Notes: generated by a model not told the origin, from the sequence alone. A stretch of 64,000 bases of DNA from Hyphomonas sp. (GCA_020638455.1 JACKIK010000001.1:310001-374000), one strand, 5' to 3'. Numbered from the stretch's first letter, positions 51,615 to 60,689 are shown. Numbers and translations: made by a program.

Positions 51615-52916
51615 TCAGGGCGCCGCTGCCCGCCAGGCCTTTGCCGCGGAGGCCATGGCGCGCTGGTTTGCCATGAAGGCCGGGAGTACGCCGAGCGCCG
51701 TGTCAGGGTCCCCTCCTGCACCGATCAATTTGAGCTGTTCATAGTACCAGCTCATCGCGCCAAAACCGTTAAGCGCCTTCATCAGTTTGAGGGGGGAATG
51801 CGGGCCGAAAATGCCGGGACCGAGGCGGAGCCGCTTCTCCCAGCCGTCAATCGCAGTGATTTCACCGGAAAGCAGCCGGCGGGGCGCCTCCGGATAGACG
51901 CAGAGCGGACGGCCGAGACCGATCAGGTCCGCCTCGCCCGCCCCGATGGCCTCGTTCATCGCCGCTGCAGTGCGGAACCCGCCGGTGACCATCAGCGGCA
52001 TGTTGGCCCGCTCCTGCACGGCTCTGGCATATTTGAGGAAATAGGCTTCGCGGGCGCGGGTCGAGGCGCGCACCGGCTCCTCGAAGACCGGCTGCAGGCC
52101 TTCGATGTCCATCATCCGGGGCTGCTCGTAATTGCCGCCGGAAATCTCCACGAAATCAACGCCCAGCTCGTCCAGAATGTCGATGACGCCGAGACAGTCC
52201 TCGAAGCTGAAGCCGCCTTTCTGGAAGTCGGCCGAATTCAGCTTCACCGAGACGGAGAAACCCGGCCCGCCGGAGATTTTCGCCTCCTTCACGCAGGCAA
52301 CCAGCAGCCGGGCCCGGTTTGCCAGCGGTCCGCCCCAGTCGTCCTCGCGCCGGTTCGCCAGCGGCGACAGGAAGGATGACAAAAGGTAACCGTGCGCGGC
52401 ATGGACCTGGATACCGTCGAAACCGGTTTGCTTCGCCACTTTCGCGGCACGGCCGAAACCTTCGATCACGGCATGGATTTCCGCCTCGGTCATCGCCCGC
52501 GGCGCGCCGTACTGGCCGCCCGGCAAGCCGAGGGCGACGGCGCTGGGCGCAGCGGGCCGAGGGTTGACCGCCTTCGGCGTCTGCCGCCCGGCATGGCTGA
52601 CCTGCATGATGAGGGCAGCGCCATGGCGCTTCGCCGCCTCCGCCCAGCGTGCAAAGCCGTCGAGTTGCTCATTGGTCAGGCCGGGGCCGATGACGACATT
52701 GCCGACCTGCTCCAGATGGTCACGATCGATCTGGACATTGCCCGTAATGATGCCGCCAAGGCCGCCATCCGCCCAGCGGCGGTAGAGCCTGCAGTGCGCT
52801 TCAGTGACCCTATTGCGCACATCTGCGAGTCCCTCTGTCATCGCCGCCTTCACGAGACGGTTGGGGAATGTCAGCCCGCTCTGCAGGGTTAATGGCGTGT
52901 TAATCGTAGCAGGCAT
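51615..52916 (-). CDS. NADH:flavin oxidoreductase, Old Yellow Enzyme family
   Basis: A 433-residue FMN-dependent TIM-barrel enzyme. FPNRLVKAAMTEGLAD opens the barrel, IMQVSHAGRQT and GFDGIQVHAAHGYLLSSFLSP are the FMN and substrate motifs with the His-x-x-His pair, and MVTGGFRTAAAM binds the phosphate. It would reduce activated alkenes. A start at 52916 gives the typical MPATINTPLTLQSGLTFPNR. It has an AGGGAGC-like ribosome site. A CtrA-type box lies inside its first codons. It is divergent from parE. Confidence 0.92.
   Translation of the reverse strand: MPATINTPLTLQSGLTFPNRLVKAAMTEGLADVRNRVTEAHCRLYRRWADGGLGGIITGNVQIDRDHLEQVGNVVIGPGLTNEQLDGFARWAEAAKRHGAALIMQVSHAGRQTPKAVNPRPAAPSAVALGLPGGQYGAPRAMTEAEIHAVIEGFGRAAKVAKQTGFDGIQVHAAHGYLLSSFLSPLANRREDDWGGPLANRARLLVACVKEAKISGGPGFSVSVKLNSADFQKGGFSFEDCLGVIDILDELGVDFVEISGGNYEQPRMMDIEGLQPVFEEPVRASTRAREAYFLKYARAVQERANMPLMVTGGFRTAAAMNEAIGAGEADLIGLGRPLCVYPEAPRRLLSGEITAIDGWEKRLRLGPGIFGPHSPLKLMKALNGFGAMSWYYEQLKLIGAGGDPDTALGVLPAFMANQRAMASAAKAWRAAAP
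52889..52903. promoter_or_regulatory. CtrA-type box TTAA-N7-TTAA upstream of parE, within the divergent coding start
   Basis: TTAATGGCGTGTTAA is an exact TTAA-N7-TTAA match. It lies 66 bases before the parE ATG and covers codons 5-9 of the divergent oxidoreductase gene. The distance fits a site controlling the parE promoter. Confidence 0.55.
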
Positions 52917-52969
52917 TGATGTGCTCCCGTATCGACACCGACTCGCAGCGCCCCTAAGGGAGACCATAC

Positions 52970-54967
52970 ATGGCTGCCGCCAAGCAAGCTAAGCTGTTTG
53001 ACCAAATGAGCTCCGACACGTCCGGTTACTCCGCAAAGGACATTGAAGTCCTCGAAGGCCTCGAGCCCGTCCGCAAGCGCCCCGGCATGTATATCGGCGG
53101 CACGGACGAGCGCGCCTATCACCACCTGTTTGCCGAGGTGCTCGACAATTCCATGGACGAGGCCGTTGCCGGCCATGCCAACCGGATCGAGATCCGGCTG
53201 GACGCCGACGGCTACCTGACCGTGACGGACAATGGCCGCGGCATCCCGGTCGACCCGCACCCGAAATATCCCAAGAAATCTGCCCTCGAAGTCATCATGA
53301 CGACGCTGCATGCGGGCGGGAAATTCTCCGACAAGGCTTATGAAACCGCCGGCGGCCTGCATGGCGTGGGCATCTCGGTGGTCAACGCGCTGTCGGAAAA
53401 GGTGGAAGTGGAAGTCGCTCGCGACAAGAAACTCTATCGCCAGGTGTTTGCGCGCGGCCTGCCGAAGGGCAAGCTGGAACGCGTCGGCACGGCGCCCAAC
53501 CGGCGCGGCACCTCGGTGAAGTTCAAGCCGGACCACCAGATCTTCGGCGACAAGCTGCGCTGGCGGCCGGCGCGCCTGTTCCAGATGGCGCGGTCCAAGG
53601 CGTATCTCTACCGCGGCGTCGAAGTGCGCTGGAGCTGTGACCCCTCCCTCTTGCCGGAAGACTCGAAGGTCCCGGCCGAGGCGACGCTTTCCTATCCCAA
53701 CGGCCTTGCCGACCAGCTGCAGGAAGTCTTCGCCGACAAGGCGACGATCACCGACAGCCCGTTCACGGGCCTGGTCGACATGGGTGGCGAGGGCAAGGTC
53801 GAATGGGCCATCGCCTGGACCCAGGCGGGTTTCGGCGAGGCCGATGGCTTTGCGCGGTCGTACTGCAACACGATCCCGACGCCGGAAGGCGGCACGCATG
53901 AGGCGGGCTTTCGCAGCGCGATTACAAAGGGCCTTCGCAATTTCGGTGAGCTGACCGGCAACAAGAAAGCCGGCGAGATCACGGCAGAAGACATTATGGG
54001 CCATTCGGGTCTGTTGCTGAGCGTGTTCATCAAGGGACCGGAATTTGTCGGCCAGACCAAGGACAAGCTGTCCACGACGGCCGCTTTCCGCCTGGTGGAA
54101 AATGCGGTGCGCGACCGTTTCGACCACTGGCTGGCGGGCAGTCCGAAAGAGGCGGACAAGCTGCTGAGCTGGGCCGTCGACCGGGCCGATGAACGCGCGC
54201 GCCGACGCAAGCAGAAAGAGATCAACCGCAAGTCCGCGACCAAGAAGCTGCGCCTGCCGGGCAAGCTGGCGGACTGCGCCGAAAAGGGCCCCGACGGCAC
54301 CGAACTGTTCCTGGTCGAGGGCGACTCGGCCGGCGGGTCCGCCAAGCAGGCACGGGACCGCAAGACGCAGGCGATCCTGCCCTTGCGCGGCAAGATCCTG
54401 AACGTCGAGAGCGCCTCGGCCGACAAGCTGATGGGCAACCAGGAGATCAACGATCTCGCCCTCGCCCTCGGCAGCGATATCGGGCGCAAGTTCAGCCTCG
54501 ACGACCTCCGCTATGAGCGCATCATCATCATGACGGATGCCGACGTCGACGGCGCGCACATTGCCAGCCTGCTGATCACTTTCTTCTACCGCCTGACGCC
54601 GGGCCTGATCGAGAGCGGGCGCCTGTTCCTGGCGATGCCGCCGCTCTACAAGCTCTCCAACAAGGGCACGATCGTCTATGCGATGGACGATGCCGACCGG
54701 GCGGTGAAGATGAAGGAGCACTTCAAGGCGAACCAGAAAGTCGACATGACGCGCTTCAAGGGCCTCGGCGAGATGAACCCGTCGCAGCTGAAAGAGACGA
54801 CGATGGACCCGAAGACGCGCACGCTGGCACGGGTTACGCTGGAGGCGATCGACGATCTTGAGATGACGCCGGCGGACCTCGTCAACACGCTGATGGGCAA
54901 GAAGGCGGAACTGCGCTTCCGGTTTATCCAGGAGAACGCGGCGTTCGTTGAGGATCTGGATATTTAA
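52970..54967 (+). CDS. parE: DNA topoisomerase IV subunit B
   Basis: A 665-residue type IIA topoisomerase ATPase subunit. The GHKL ATPase domain has EVLDNSMDEAVAG, DNGRGIPV and GGLHGVGISVVNALS. The TOPRIM domain has EGDSAGGSAK near residue 450 and MTDADVDGAHIASL near residue 521. The final region has KGLGEMNPSQLKETTM. The sequence features favour ParE rather than GyrB: the protein is short and lacks the insertion of about 170 residues. With ParC it separates daughter chromosomes. A CtrA-type box lies 66 bases upstream. Confidence 0.95.
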   Translation: MAAAKQAKLFDQMSSDTSGYSAKDIEVLEGLEPVRKRPGMYIGGTDERAYHHLFAEVLDNSMDEAVAGHANRIEIRLDADGYLTVTDNGRGIPVDPHPKYPKKSALEVIMTTLHAGGKFSDKAYETAGGLHGVGISVVNALSEKVEVEVARDKKLYRQVFARGLPKGKLERVGTAPNRRGTSVKFKPDHQIFGDKLRWRPARLFQMARSKAYLYRGVEVRWSCDPSLLPEDSKVPAEATLSYPNGLADQLQEVFADKATITDSPFTGLVDMGGEGKVEWAIAWTQAGFGEADGFARSYCNTIPTPEGGTHEAGFRSAITKGLRNFGELTGNKKAGEITAEDIMGHSGLLLSVFIKGPEFVGQTKDKLSTTAAFRLVENAVRDRFDHWLAGSPKEADKLLSWAVDRADERARRRKQKEINRKSATKKLRLPGKLADCAEKGPDGTELFLVEGDSAGGSAKQARDRKTQAILPLRGKILNVESASADKLMGNQEINDLALALGSDIGRKFSLDDLRYERIIIMTDADVDGAHIASLLITFFYRLTPGLIESGRLFLAMPPLYKLSNKGTIVYAMDDADRAVKMKEHFKANQKVDMTRFKGLGEMNPSQLKETTMDPKTRTLARVTLEAIDDLEMTPADLVNTLMGKKAELRFRFIQENAAFVEDLDI

Positions 54968-55058
54968 AGCAGGTTCCGTATCGGCCCTTCGGGCCTCACA
55001 TGAACCGGGCTCAGGGCTGCTGGCCGCTCATCCTCCCCTGCCCCAATTCCCCGATCCG

Positions 55059-55143
55059 CGCTCGCCCCGGCGAAAGCCGGGGGCCAGAGCCACAGAGAGC
55101 GGGACATGCCAGTCCGGATCCCGGCTTTCGCCGGGATGAGCGC
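55059..55143. repeat. Palindromic repeat family B, copy 1
   Basis: Two hairpins face each other: CCCCGGC-GAAA-GCCGGGG with a GNRA tetraloop, and ATCCCGGC-TTTC-GCCGGGAT, the outer flanks CGCTCG and TGAGCG being inverted copies. The interval between them is about 40 bases. A second copy lies at 60604-60689. This looks like a REP/ERIC-type element. Nothing else is seen in the 248 bases between parE and the next gene. Confidence 0.8.
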
Positions 55144-55215
55144 TGTGGATGGAAGCACCTGTAACCGGAAACGCCCCTGGCGCTCCGGCAAAAACATATC
55201 AGTTTGCTGTGGGAT

Positions 55216-55836
55216 TCAGCCTGTGTCATTCCACGCGGCGGTGGCCTGGCGGATGAGGTGCGGCAGGGCGCGGGCGACGATGCCGAGATCGGGCCGCAGG
55301 CGGTGTTCGAAGCCGAGCGGGACGCAGACAGGCGCAGGCTCTCCCGCCTTTCGCCAGCGCGCAAGAGTACGGGCAAGACGGCGGGCATGGGCCTCCGGCT
55401 CCTTCAGCACAGCGTGCAGCGCCTGCCACTGCGCGAGCAGCCGGCGGGGCGAGACCGAGCGGGCCGGAGGCGGACCGGAAAGGGTCCGTAAATGGTCCGG
55501 AAACGGACCGGATATCCGGGGTGCCAGCCGGAACCCCTTTGGCTGCGGTCCGAAACTGGCGGTTACGTCTTCCACACCCTCCGGCAGGGCCGCCGCGCGG
55601 CGGGCATCGGGGCCGGCGCCCGGCCGGGGCGGCGCAAGCTCGATCCCGAGCGCCATCAGGAAGATCAGGCGGCGGACAATCGCCGCCAGCTGCCGGAACG
55701 CGGCGCCGCAGCGCCGGGCAGCCGCCCGGCTGAGGCGCTCGGGCCGCAGATGCAGCCCCGCCTTCCCCACCGCGTCAATCATCGCGTCGAAGACCGCCCG
55801 GAAGCCCTGCTCAAAGAATGCCTGATCCATGCTCAT
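55216..55836 (-). CDS. Conserved hypothetical protein
   Basis: A 206-residue protein rich in Ala, Arg, Leu and Pro. The N-terminal half is helical (DQAFFEQGFRAVFDAMIDAVGKAG and RRLIFLMALGIELAPP), and the C-terminal half ends with FEHRLRPDLGIVARALPHLIRQA. I do not recognise a named family, although similar small helical proteins occur in Caulobacterales. Two ATGs (55836 and 55830) compete, and there is no strong ribosome site. Repeat elements lie on both sides, so it stands apart from parE and nadE. Confidence 0.6.
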   Translation of the reverse strand: MSMDQAFFEQGFRAVFDAMIDAVGKAGLHLRPERLSRAAARRCGAAFRQLAAIVRRLIFLMALGIELAPPRPGAGPDARRAAALPEGVEDVTASFGPQPKGFRLAPRISGPFPDHLRTLSGPPPARSVSPRRLLAQWQALHAVLKEPEAHARRLARTLARWRKAGEPAPVCVPLGFEHRLRPDLGIVARALPHLIRQATAAWNDTG

Positions 55837-55922
55837 GCGTGGAGTATGGCATGGGGGGTTATCGGGGAGGATTGGAACCGGCCAGCAATCCAACTTGGTG
55901 CGCACTGTATTCGCCTTTCGCG

Positions 55923-56079
55923 CCCCCTTCTCCCCTGGGAGAAGGGCTGGGGATGAGGGGGCGCGGTGGAGCGGCGGGTGGAGTGGTTGCGAGCGGGTAG
56001 GAATGGGCGTTGCGGAACGTCTTGTCTGCGTGGCAGCTTGGGTTACCCCTCACCCCTGCCCCTCTCCCAAGGGAGAGGG
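55923..56079. repeat. Composite palindromic repeat family A, copy 2
   Basis: The left half has CTTCTCCC-ct-GGGAGAAGGG then CTGGGGATGAGGGG; the right half has ACCCCTCACCCCTGCCCC and CTCTCCC-aa-GGGAGAGGG. The halves are inverted relative to each other and separated by about 85 bases. It ends 32 bases before the DUF559 gene. Copy 3 starts eight bases after that gene. Confidence 0.85.
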
Positions 56080-56110
56080 ATAGCTCCACGCTTATTGGAA
56101 AGTTTCTTCG

Positions 56111-56455
56111 TTGACCCGCAACCCCGATGTTTACCGCGTACGAAGATTGCGGCGGGACGCCAACGCGCCGGAGCAGGTGGCGTGGGAGGCGTTACGGCAG
56201 TTGAGGCCGCTCGGGTTTCCGGTGCGGCGGCAACATCCGATTGGCGGATATGTTGTTGACTTTGCGATTATCAGAGCGCGGCTCGTGATCGAGATAGACG
56301 GGTCTGTGCATGGCAGCGAACAGGCTTTGGCAAGCGATGCCCGACGGCAGGCGGAGATCGAACGGCTCGGATGGCGTGTCCTTCGCATTGATGCGCAGGA
56401 TGCGATGAGCGGGGATCATGTCTTTGCGGTCGTTTCGGCAACGTTGGGCCTGTGA
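56111..56455 (+). CDS. DUF559 domain protein, Vsr/restriction-endonuclease-like
   Basis: A 114-residue protein consisting of the DUF559 domain alone. RRLRRDANAPEQVAWEALR is the family N-terminus, followed by FPVRRQHPIGGYVVDFAIIRARLVIEIDGSVH, the (P)D-(E)xK-type core with conserved Asp and Glu, and then RLGWRVLRIDAQD. The fold is related to the very-short-patch-repair nuclease, but the cellular role is not established. The start is TTG at 56111, with GGAAAG upstream. It lies precisely between two family A repeats. It is probably cytosolic and not part of any operon. Confidence 0.88.
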   Translation: MTRNPDVYRVRRLRRDANAPEQVAWEALRQLRPLGFPVRRQHPIGGYVVDFAIIRARLVIEIDGSVHGSEQALASDARRQAEIERLGWRVLRIDAQDAMSGDHVFAVVSATLGL

Positions 56456-56463
56456 GGGCCAAG

Positions 56464-56579
56464 CCCCTTCTCCCTTGGGAGAAGGGGTTGGGGATGAGGG
56501 GTCGAGTCGTTGCCGCGAGTGCGGTGCTTGCCGCAACTCCGTGACCCCTCACCCCCGCCCCTCTCCCGAGGGAGAGGGG
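56464..56579. repeat. Composite palindromic repeat family A, copy 3
   Basis: The left half has CTTCTCCC-tt-GGGAGAAGGGGTT then GGGGATGAGGGG; the right half has CCCCTCACCCCCGCCCC and CTCTCCC-ga-GGGAGAGGGG. It begins eight bases after the DUF559 stop and ends 52 bases before nadE. It is the cleanest copy, and its hairpins may end DUF559 transcription. Confidence 0.85.
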
Positions 56580-56631
56580 AGAAGGGCGCAAAGCAGATGA
56601 CATTCTGCTGGCACCAGCCTAAATGCTCCCT

Positions 56632-58284
56632 ATGAGCAAAAATCTCTCGATCCTCGTTGCGCAGCTTGATCCCGTGGTGGGGGATATCAAAGGGAACCTT
56701 GCGCTGGCGCGGGGGGCGCTGGCGGAAGGGGCGGCGGCCGGGGTGGATCTGGTCGTGCTGTCGGAGCTGTTCATCCTTGGCTATCCGGCCGAGGACCTCG
56801 TGCTGAAGCCGGCGGCGGTGGAGCTGTCGATGCAGGCGGTGCACGCGCTCGCGCGCGAGACCCGTGCGGACGGCCCGGCGGTGATCATCGGCAGCCCGTG
56901 GACGGACGGGGCGAAGCGGCACAATTCGGCGCTGTTCCTGAAAGGCGGCAAGGTCGCCGGGCGCTATGACAAGCGCGAGCTGCCGAATTATGGCGTGTTC
57001 GACGAGAAGCGCATCTTCGACCCCGGCGAAGGCGAGATGCCCCTGTTCGAGATGAACGGGGTGACCTTCGGCATCGCCATCTGTGAGGATATCTGGTTCC
57101 CGCGCGTGCCGTCTGCGCTGGCCGAGGCGGGGGCGGAAATGCTGATCGTGCCGAACGGGTCGCCCTGGCGGCGGACCGTCAATGTGGAGCGGCACACGAC
57201 CTTCTCCGCCTGGACCAAGACGGGCGTGCCGTATCTGTTTGTGAACCAGGTGGGCGGGCAGGACGAGCTGGTGTTCGACGGGGCGAGCTATGCCGTCGAT
57301 TTCGACGGGACGGAGCACCAGCTGCTCGGCGACTTCGTCACCGGCACGGCGCTGGTGACCTATGATGGCGAGACGCACCGGTTTGCCAGCGAGGCGGCGG
57401 CGGAGCTGACCACCGGATGGGAGGCGGAATACCGCGCGGCGATGCTGGCGCTGGGCGACTATGTGAACAAGAACCGCTTCCCCGGTGTCGTGCTGGGCAT
57501 GAGCGGCGGGATCGACAGTGCGCTGACGGCCGCGATCGCGGTGGACGCGCTGGGGCCGGAGCGGGTCTGGTGCGTGATGCTGCCGTCGAAATATACGTCC
57601 TCTGACAGTCTGGAGGATGCGAAGGCGTGCGCCGAGCGGCTGGGCGCGAAATATGACATCGTCAACATCCGCCCCGGCGTGAACGCGCTGGACGAGATGC
57701 TGGGCGGCCTGTTCGCGGAGACCAAGCCGGACACGACCGAGGAGAACATACAATCCCGCTTAAGGGCGGTGACGCTGATGGCGCTGTCGAACAAGTTCGG
57801 GCACATGGTGGTGACCACCGGCAACAAGAGCGAGATGGCGGTCGGCTATGCGACGCTGTATGGCGACATGTGCGGCGGCTACAATGCGCTGAAGGATTTC
57901 TGGAAGACCGAAGTGTTCGAGCTGGCGCGCTGGCGGAACATGGCCGTGCCGAAGGGTGCGATGGGGCCGGGCGGCGAAGTCATCCCGATGCGGATCATCA
58001 CCAAGCCGCCGAGCGCCGAGCTGCGCGAGGACCAGACGGACCAGGACTCCCTGCCCCCCTATGACGTGCTGGACGACATATTGCGCGGCCTGGTGGAGGG
58101 CGAAGAGGATGTCGACGAGATCCTCGCCCGCGGGCACGATGCGGCCACGGTGCGGCGGATCGAGCATCTGCTGTACATCGCCGAATACAAGCGCCGGCAG
58201 GCCCCGCCGGGCGTGAAGATCGGCGGCAAGAATTTCGGCCGCGACCGGCGCTATCCGATCACCAACAGGTTCCGGGACGACTAG
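56632..58284 (+). CDS. nadE: Glutamine-dependent NAD+ synthetase
   Basis: A 550-residue enzyme that amidates nicotinic acid adenine dinucleotide, the last step of NAD+ synthesis. The N-terminal nitrilase-type glutaminase domain (residues 1-270) has the triad elements LSELFILGYPAEDL (Glu), DKRELPNYGVF (Lys) and IAICEDIWFP (Cys, near 151). The C-terminal NAD synthetase domain has the PP-loop GMSGGIDSALT near residue 290. It is complete. Two ATGs, at 56623 and 56632, are possible; the second fits other NadE proteins. Its stop overlaps that of the convergent lipoprotein gene. Confidence 0.96.
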   Translation: MSKNLSILVAQLDPVVGDIKGNLALARGALAEGAAAGVDLVVLSELFILGYPAEDLVLKPAAVELSMQAVHALARETRADGPAVIIGSPWTDGAKRHNSALFLKGGKVAGRYDKRELPNYGVFDEKRIFDPGEGEMPLFEMNGVTFGIAICEDIWFPRVPSALAEAGAEMLIVPNGSPWRRTVNVERHTTFSAWTKTGVPYLFVNQVGGQDELVFDGASYAVDFDGTEHQLLGDFVTGTALVTYDGETHRFASEAAAELTTGWEAEYRAAMLALGDYVNKNRFPGVVLGMSGGIDSALTAAIAVDALGPERVWCVMLPSKYTSSDSLEDAKACAERLGAKYDIVNIRPGVNALDEMLGGLFAETKPDTTEENIQSRLRAVTLMALSNKFGHMVVTTGNKSEMAVGYATLYGDMCGGYNALKDFWKTEVFELARWRNMAVPKGAMGPGGEVIPMRIITKPPSAELREDQTDQDSLPPYDVLDDILRGLVEGEEDVDEILARGHDAATVRRIEHLLYIAEYKRRQAPPGVKIGGKNFGRDRRYPITNRFRDD

Positions 58285-59114
58285 TCCTGGCTTTCGTTCG
58301 GCGTCACTTCGCCGGGGTCTGCTTCCATGGCGAGGCCCTGCGCGCGCACATCGTCCACTTCGGAGGCGTCGATGTCGGACGCCTCGCCGAAGCCGACAAT
58401 CGGTGACGGCACGATGGAGCTTTCCGCGATGACCTCGCTGTAGAGCAGCCAGGCGCGGGTGCCTTCCTTGCAGGACACGTTGACCCACTGGTCTTCGGTA
58501 ATGGCGCTGGCGTCGAGATCGGAGATGTCGCGCAGCTCGGCCTCGTTGATGTCATACTCGGCGCCATTGAAGCCGAACACGGCGAAGCCCTCGCCAAGGT
58601 AACGCAGGTAGGACAGTACGTCGCCGGCCTTCAGCTCCAGCGTCTGCATGCCGCCGGCATCGGTGGGCACTTCGATCGAGACGTCGGACTTCAGCGTGAC
58701 TGGCACTTCCTTCGTGGCGACGATGAAGGTGAGTTCGTCGCCGTCCACGCGCGGCTGGTTCCAGATCTGGTAATTGGCGTATTGCGGCAGCGTGCAGGGT
58801 ACGGTGGCCGGCTCCTGCGGATTGGGGCGGGCGCGGCCGTCGACGGTGACGCCGGGGTCCAGCACGACGAAGCCGGCAGGGTATTCGCCCGGCCAGCCCG
58901 TGGTGACGGCCCAGCCCTCCGGATAGGCGGCGAGCGCGGCATAGTCCACATCCGAGGCAGACGGCTGGCCGATCTCGTAAGGCGACTGGATTTCCGCCTC
59001 GGGCGCCGTTTCCGACGGCTCGGCCACTTCGGCCGGCGGCGCATCCGGCGGCGCCGCGGGCTGTCCGCAGGCCGCGAGGCTGGCTGCCAGGCTGAGACAC
59101 CAGGCCTTCTTCAT
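58281..59114 (-). CDS. Hypothetical lipoprotein with acidic C-terminus
   Basis: A 277-residue protein. MKKAWCLSLAASLAACGQPA gives lipobox LAAC with lipidation near Cys16. A Pro/Ala/Glu linker follows, then a beta-rich domain from about residue 70 (TGWPGEYPAGFVVLDPGVTV) and an acidic tail. Cys in VPCTLPQ and VSCKEG may form a disulphide, as both lie in the mature domain. I do not recognise a family. GGAGGGG precedes two consecutive ATGs; 59114 gives the better spacing. It is probably periplasmic, anchored in a membrane. Confidence 0.78.
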   Translation of the reverse strand: MKKAWCLSLAASLAACGQPAAPPDAPPAEVAEPSETAPEAEIQSPYEIGQPSASDVDYAALAAYPEGWAVTTGWPGEYPAGFVVLDPGVTVDGRARPNPQEPATVPCTLPQYANYQIWNQPRVDGDELTFIVATKEVPVTLKSDVSIEVPTDAGGMQTLELKAGDVLSYLRYLGEGFAVFGFNGAEYDINEAELRDISDLDASAITEDQWVNVSCKEGTRAWLLYSEVIAESSIVPSPIVGFGEASDIDASEVDDVRAQGLAMEADPGEVTPNESQD

Positions 59115-59250
59115 CATCCCCTCCACGGTGGCGACTCACTGCCGGGTGCCACATTAGTGCACAGAATAGCAAGAATATGGCAGCGATCGCTTGGCTTTTT
59201 CTGCGATATAGTGTCGAAAGCGGCACGAATTTTCCCCAAGAAGACAGCCC

Positions 59251-60591
59251 ATGACCAGCCCCATCGTCCGCTTCGCCCCCTCGCCCACCGGCCGCCTGCA
59301 TGTCGGCAATGTGCGCACTGCGCTGATCAACTGGCTGTTCGCGCATCACCAGGGCGGCAAGTTCATCCTGCGAATCGACGATACGGACCTCGAACGCTCG
59401 ACGAAGGAATATGAGGATGGCATCCGCACCGACCTCAGCTGGCTGGGCCTGACCTGGGACGACAGTTTCCACCAGTCGCACCGATTCAAGGAGTATGAGG
59501 CGGCCGCCGACAAGCTGCGCGAGATGGGCCTGCTCTATCCGTGCTACGAGACGGCGGACGAGCTGGAGCGGAAGCGCAAGATCGCGCTTTCCCGTGGCAG
59601 ACCCCCGGTCTACGACCGCGCGGCCTTGAAGCTGACGGACGACGAGCGTGCAAAGCTGGAAGCGGACGGCGTGAAGCCGCACTGGCGTTTCAGGCTGTCG
59701 GGCGAGCGGGTCGAGTGGAACGACCTCGTGCGCGGGCCGCAGAGCATCGACACGTCCAGCCTGTCGGACCCGATCCTGATCCGCGAGGACGGCTCGTTCC
59801 TCTACACGATGCCGTCCGTGGTGGACGATATCGATGCCGGCATCACGCATGTTGTGCGGGGCGAGGACCATGTGACCAATTCCGGCGCGCAGATCGAGAT
59901 CTTCCGCGCCCTTGGCGGGGTGGCGCCGGAAATGGCGCACACGCCGCTGCTGATCGGAGCCGACGGTCAGGGCCTGTCGAAGCGGCTTGGCTCCCTCTCG
60001 ATGGGAGAGCTGCGGGCTCAGGGCTATGAGCCGATGGCGATCTGCTCCCTGCTGGCCAAGATCGGCACCTCGGACAATGTCGAGGCGCGGGGCAGCCTGT
60101 CGGGCCTCGCCGCGGAGTTCGATTTTGCAAAGATCGGCCGGGCGCCGGCGCGCTTCGACGAGGCGGAGCTGAAACACCTCAACGCGACGATCCTGCACGG
60201 CCTGCCGTTCGATGCGGTGAAGGCGCGCCTTGCCGCCGTCGATCCGCGCGCGGCGGACGAGGGTTTCTGGACCGTGGTGCGCGAGAACTGTTCCCTGCTG
60301 CCGGACGTGAAGGACTGGGTCGATACCGTGTTCGGCGACATTGCTCCGATGGTGGCCGACGAAGACAAGGGCTTCGTGGCCGAGGCCGCCGCCCTGTTTC
60401 CGGCGGGCGACGTGACGGGCGAGACCTGGAGCGCCTGGGCGAACGCCGTGAAGGACAAGACCGGCCGCAAGGGCCGCGCCCTGTTCATGACCCTCCGCAA
60501 GGCACTGACCGGCCAGGAACACGGACCGGACATGGGCGCCCTGCTGCCGCTGATCGGCCGCGAACGGGCGCTGGCGCGGCTGGGCGGCTGA
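59251..60591 (+). CDS. gltX: Glutamate--tRNA ligase
   Basis: A 446-residue class I synthetase that charges tRNA-Glu (and, where no GlnRS exists, tRNA-Gln, which is amidated later). The HIGH-like motif is SPTGRLHVGNVRTALI at residues 10-25, and the KMSKS-like motif is GLSKRLG near residue 242. The absence of the zinc-finger insertion near residue 100 and the length match the alphaproteobacterial GltX2-type form. It stands alone, followed by a family B repeat and a terminator-like hairpin. Many alphaproteobacteria have two gltX genes, so this may be one of two. Confidence 0.95.
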   Translation: MTSPIVRFAPSPTGRLHVGNVRTALINWLFAHHQGGKFILRIDDTDLERSTKEYEDGIRTDLSWLGLTWDDSFHQSHRFKEYEAAADKLREMGLLYPCYETADELERKRKIALSRGRPPVYDRAALKLTDDERAKLEADGVKPHWRFRLSGERVEWNDLVRGPQSIDTSSLSDPILIREDGSFLYTMPSVVDDIDAGITHVVRGEDHVTNSGAQIEIFRALGGVAPEMAHTPLLIGADGQGLSKRLGSLSMGELRAQGYEPMAICSLLAKIGTSDNVEARGSLSGLAAEFDFAKIGRAPARFDEAELKHLNATILHGLPFDAVKARLAAVDPRAADEGFWTVVRENCSLLPDVKDWVDTVFGDIAPMVADEDKGFVAEAAALFPAGDVTGETWSAWANAVKDKTGRKGRALFMTLRKALTGQEHGPDMGALLPLIGRERALARLGG

Positions 60592-60603
60592 CCCTCCGCA
60601 TTC

Positions 60604-60689
60604 CGCTCGCCCCGGCGAAAGCCGGGGTCCAGCTCTCCCGAAGTGAGGACGTGCCCGTCCGGATCCCGGGCCCGCGCCGGGATCCGCGT
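60604..60689. repeat. Palindromic repeat family B, copy 2
   Basis: The first hairpin is CCCCGGC-GAAA-GCCGGGG as in copy 1; the second reads GATCCCGG-GCCCGCG-CCGGGATC with a changed loop. The CGCTCG flank is present on the left. It lies 12 bases after gltX, where it could help end transcription. Confidence 0.78.

Noticed and set aside
55059..56579. Insertion sequence or CRISPR array
   Set aside because: The repeats are few, palindromic and not regularly spaced, and no transposase or cas gene is present.
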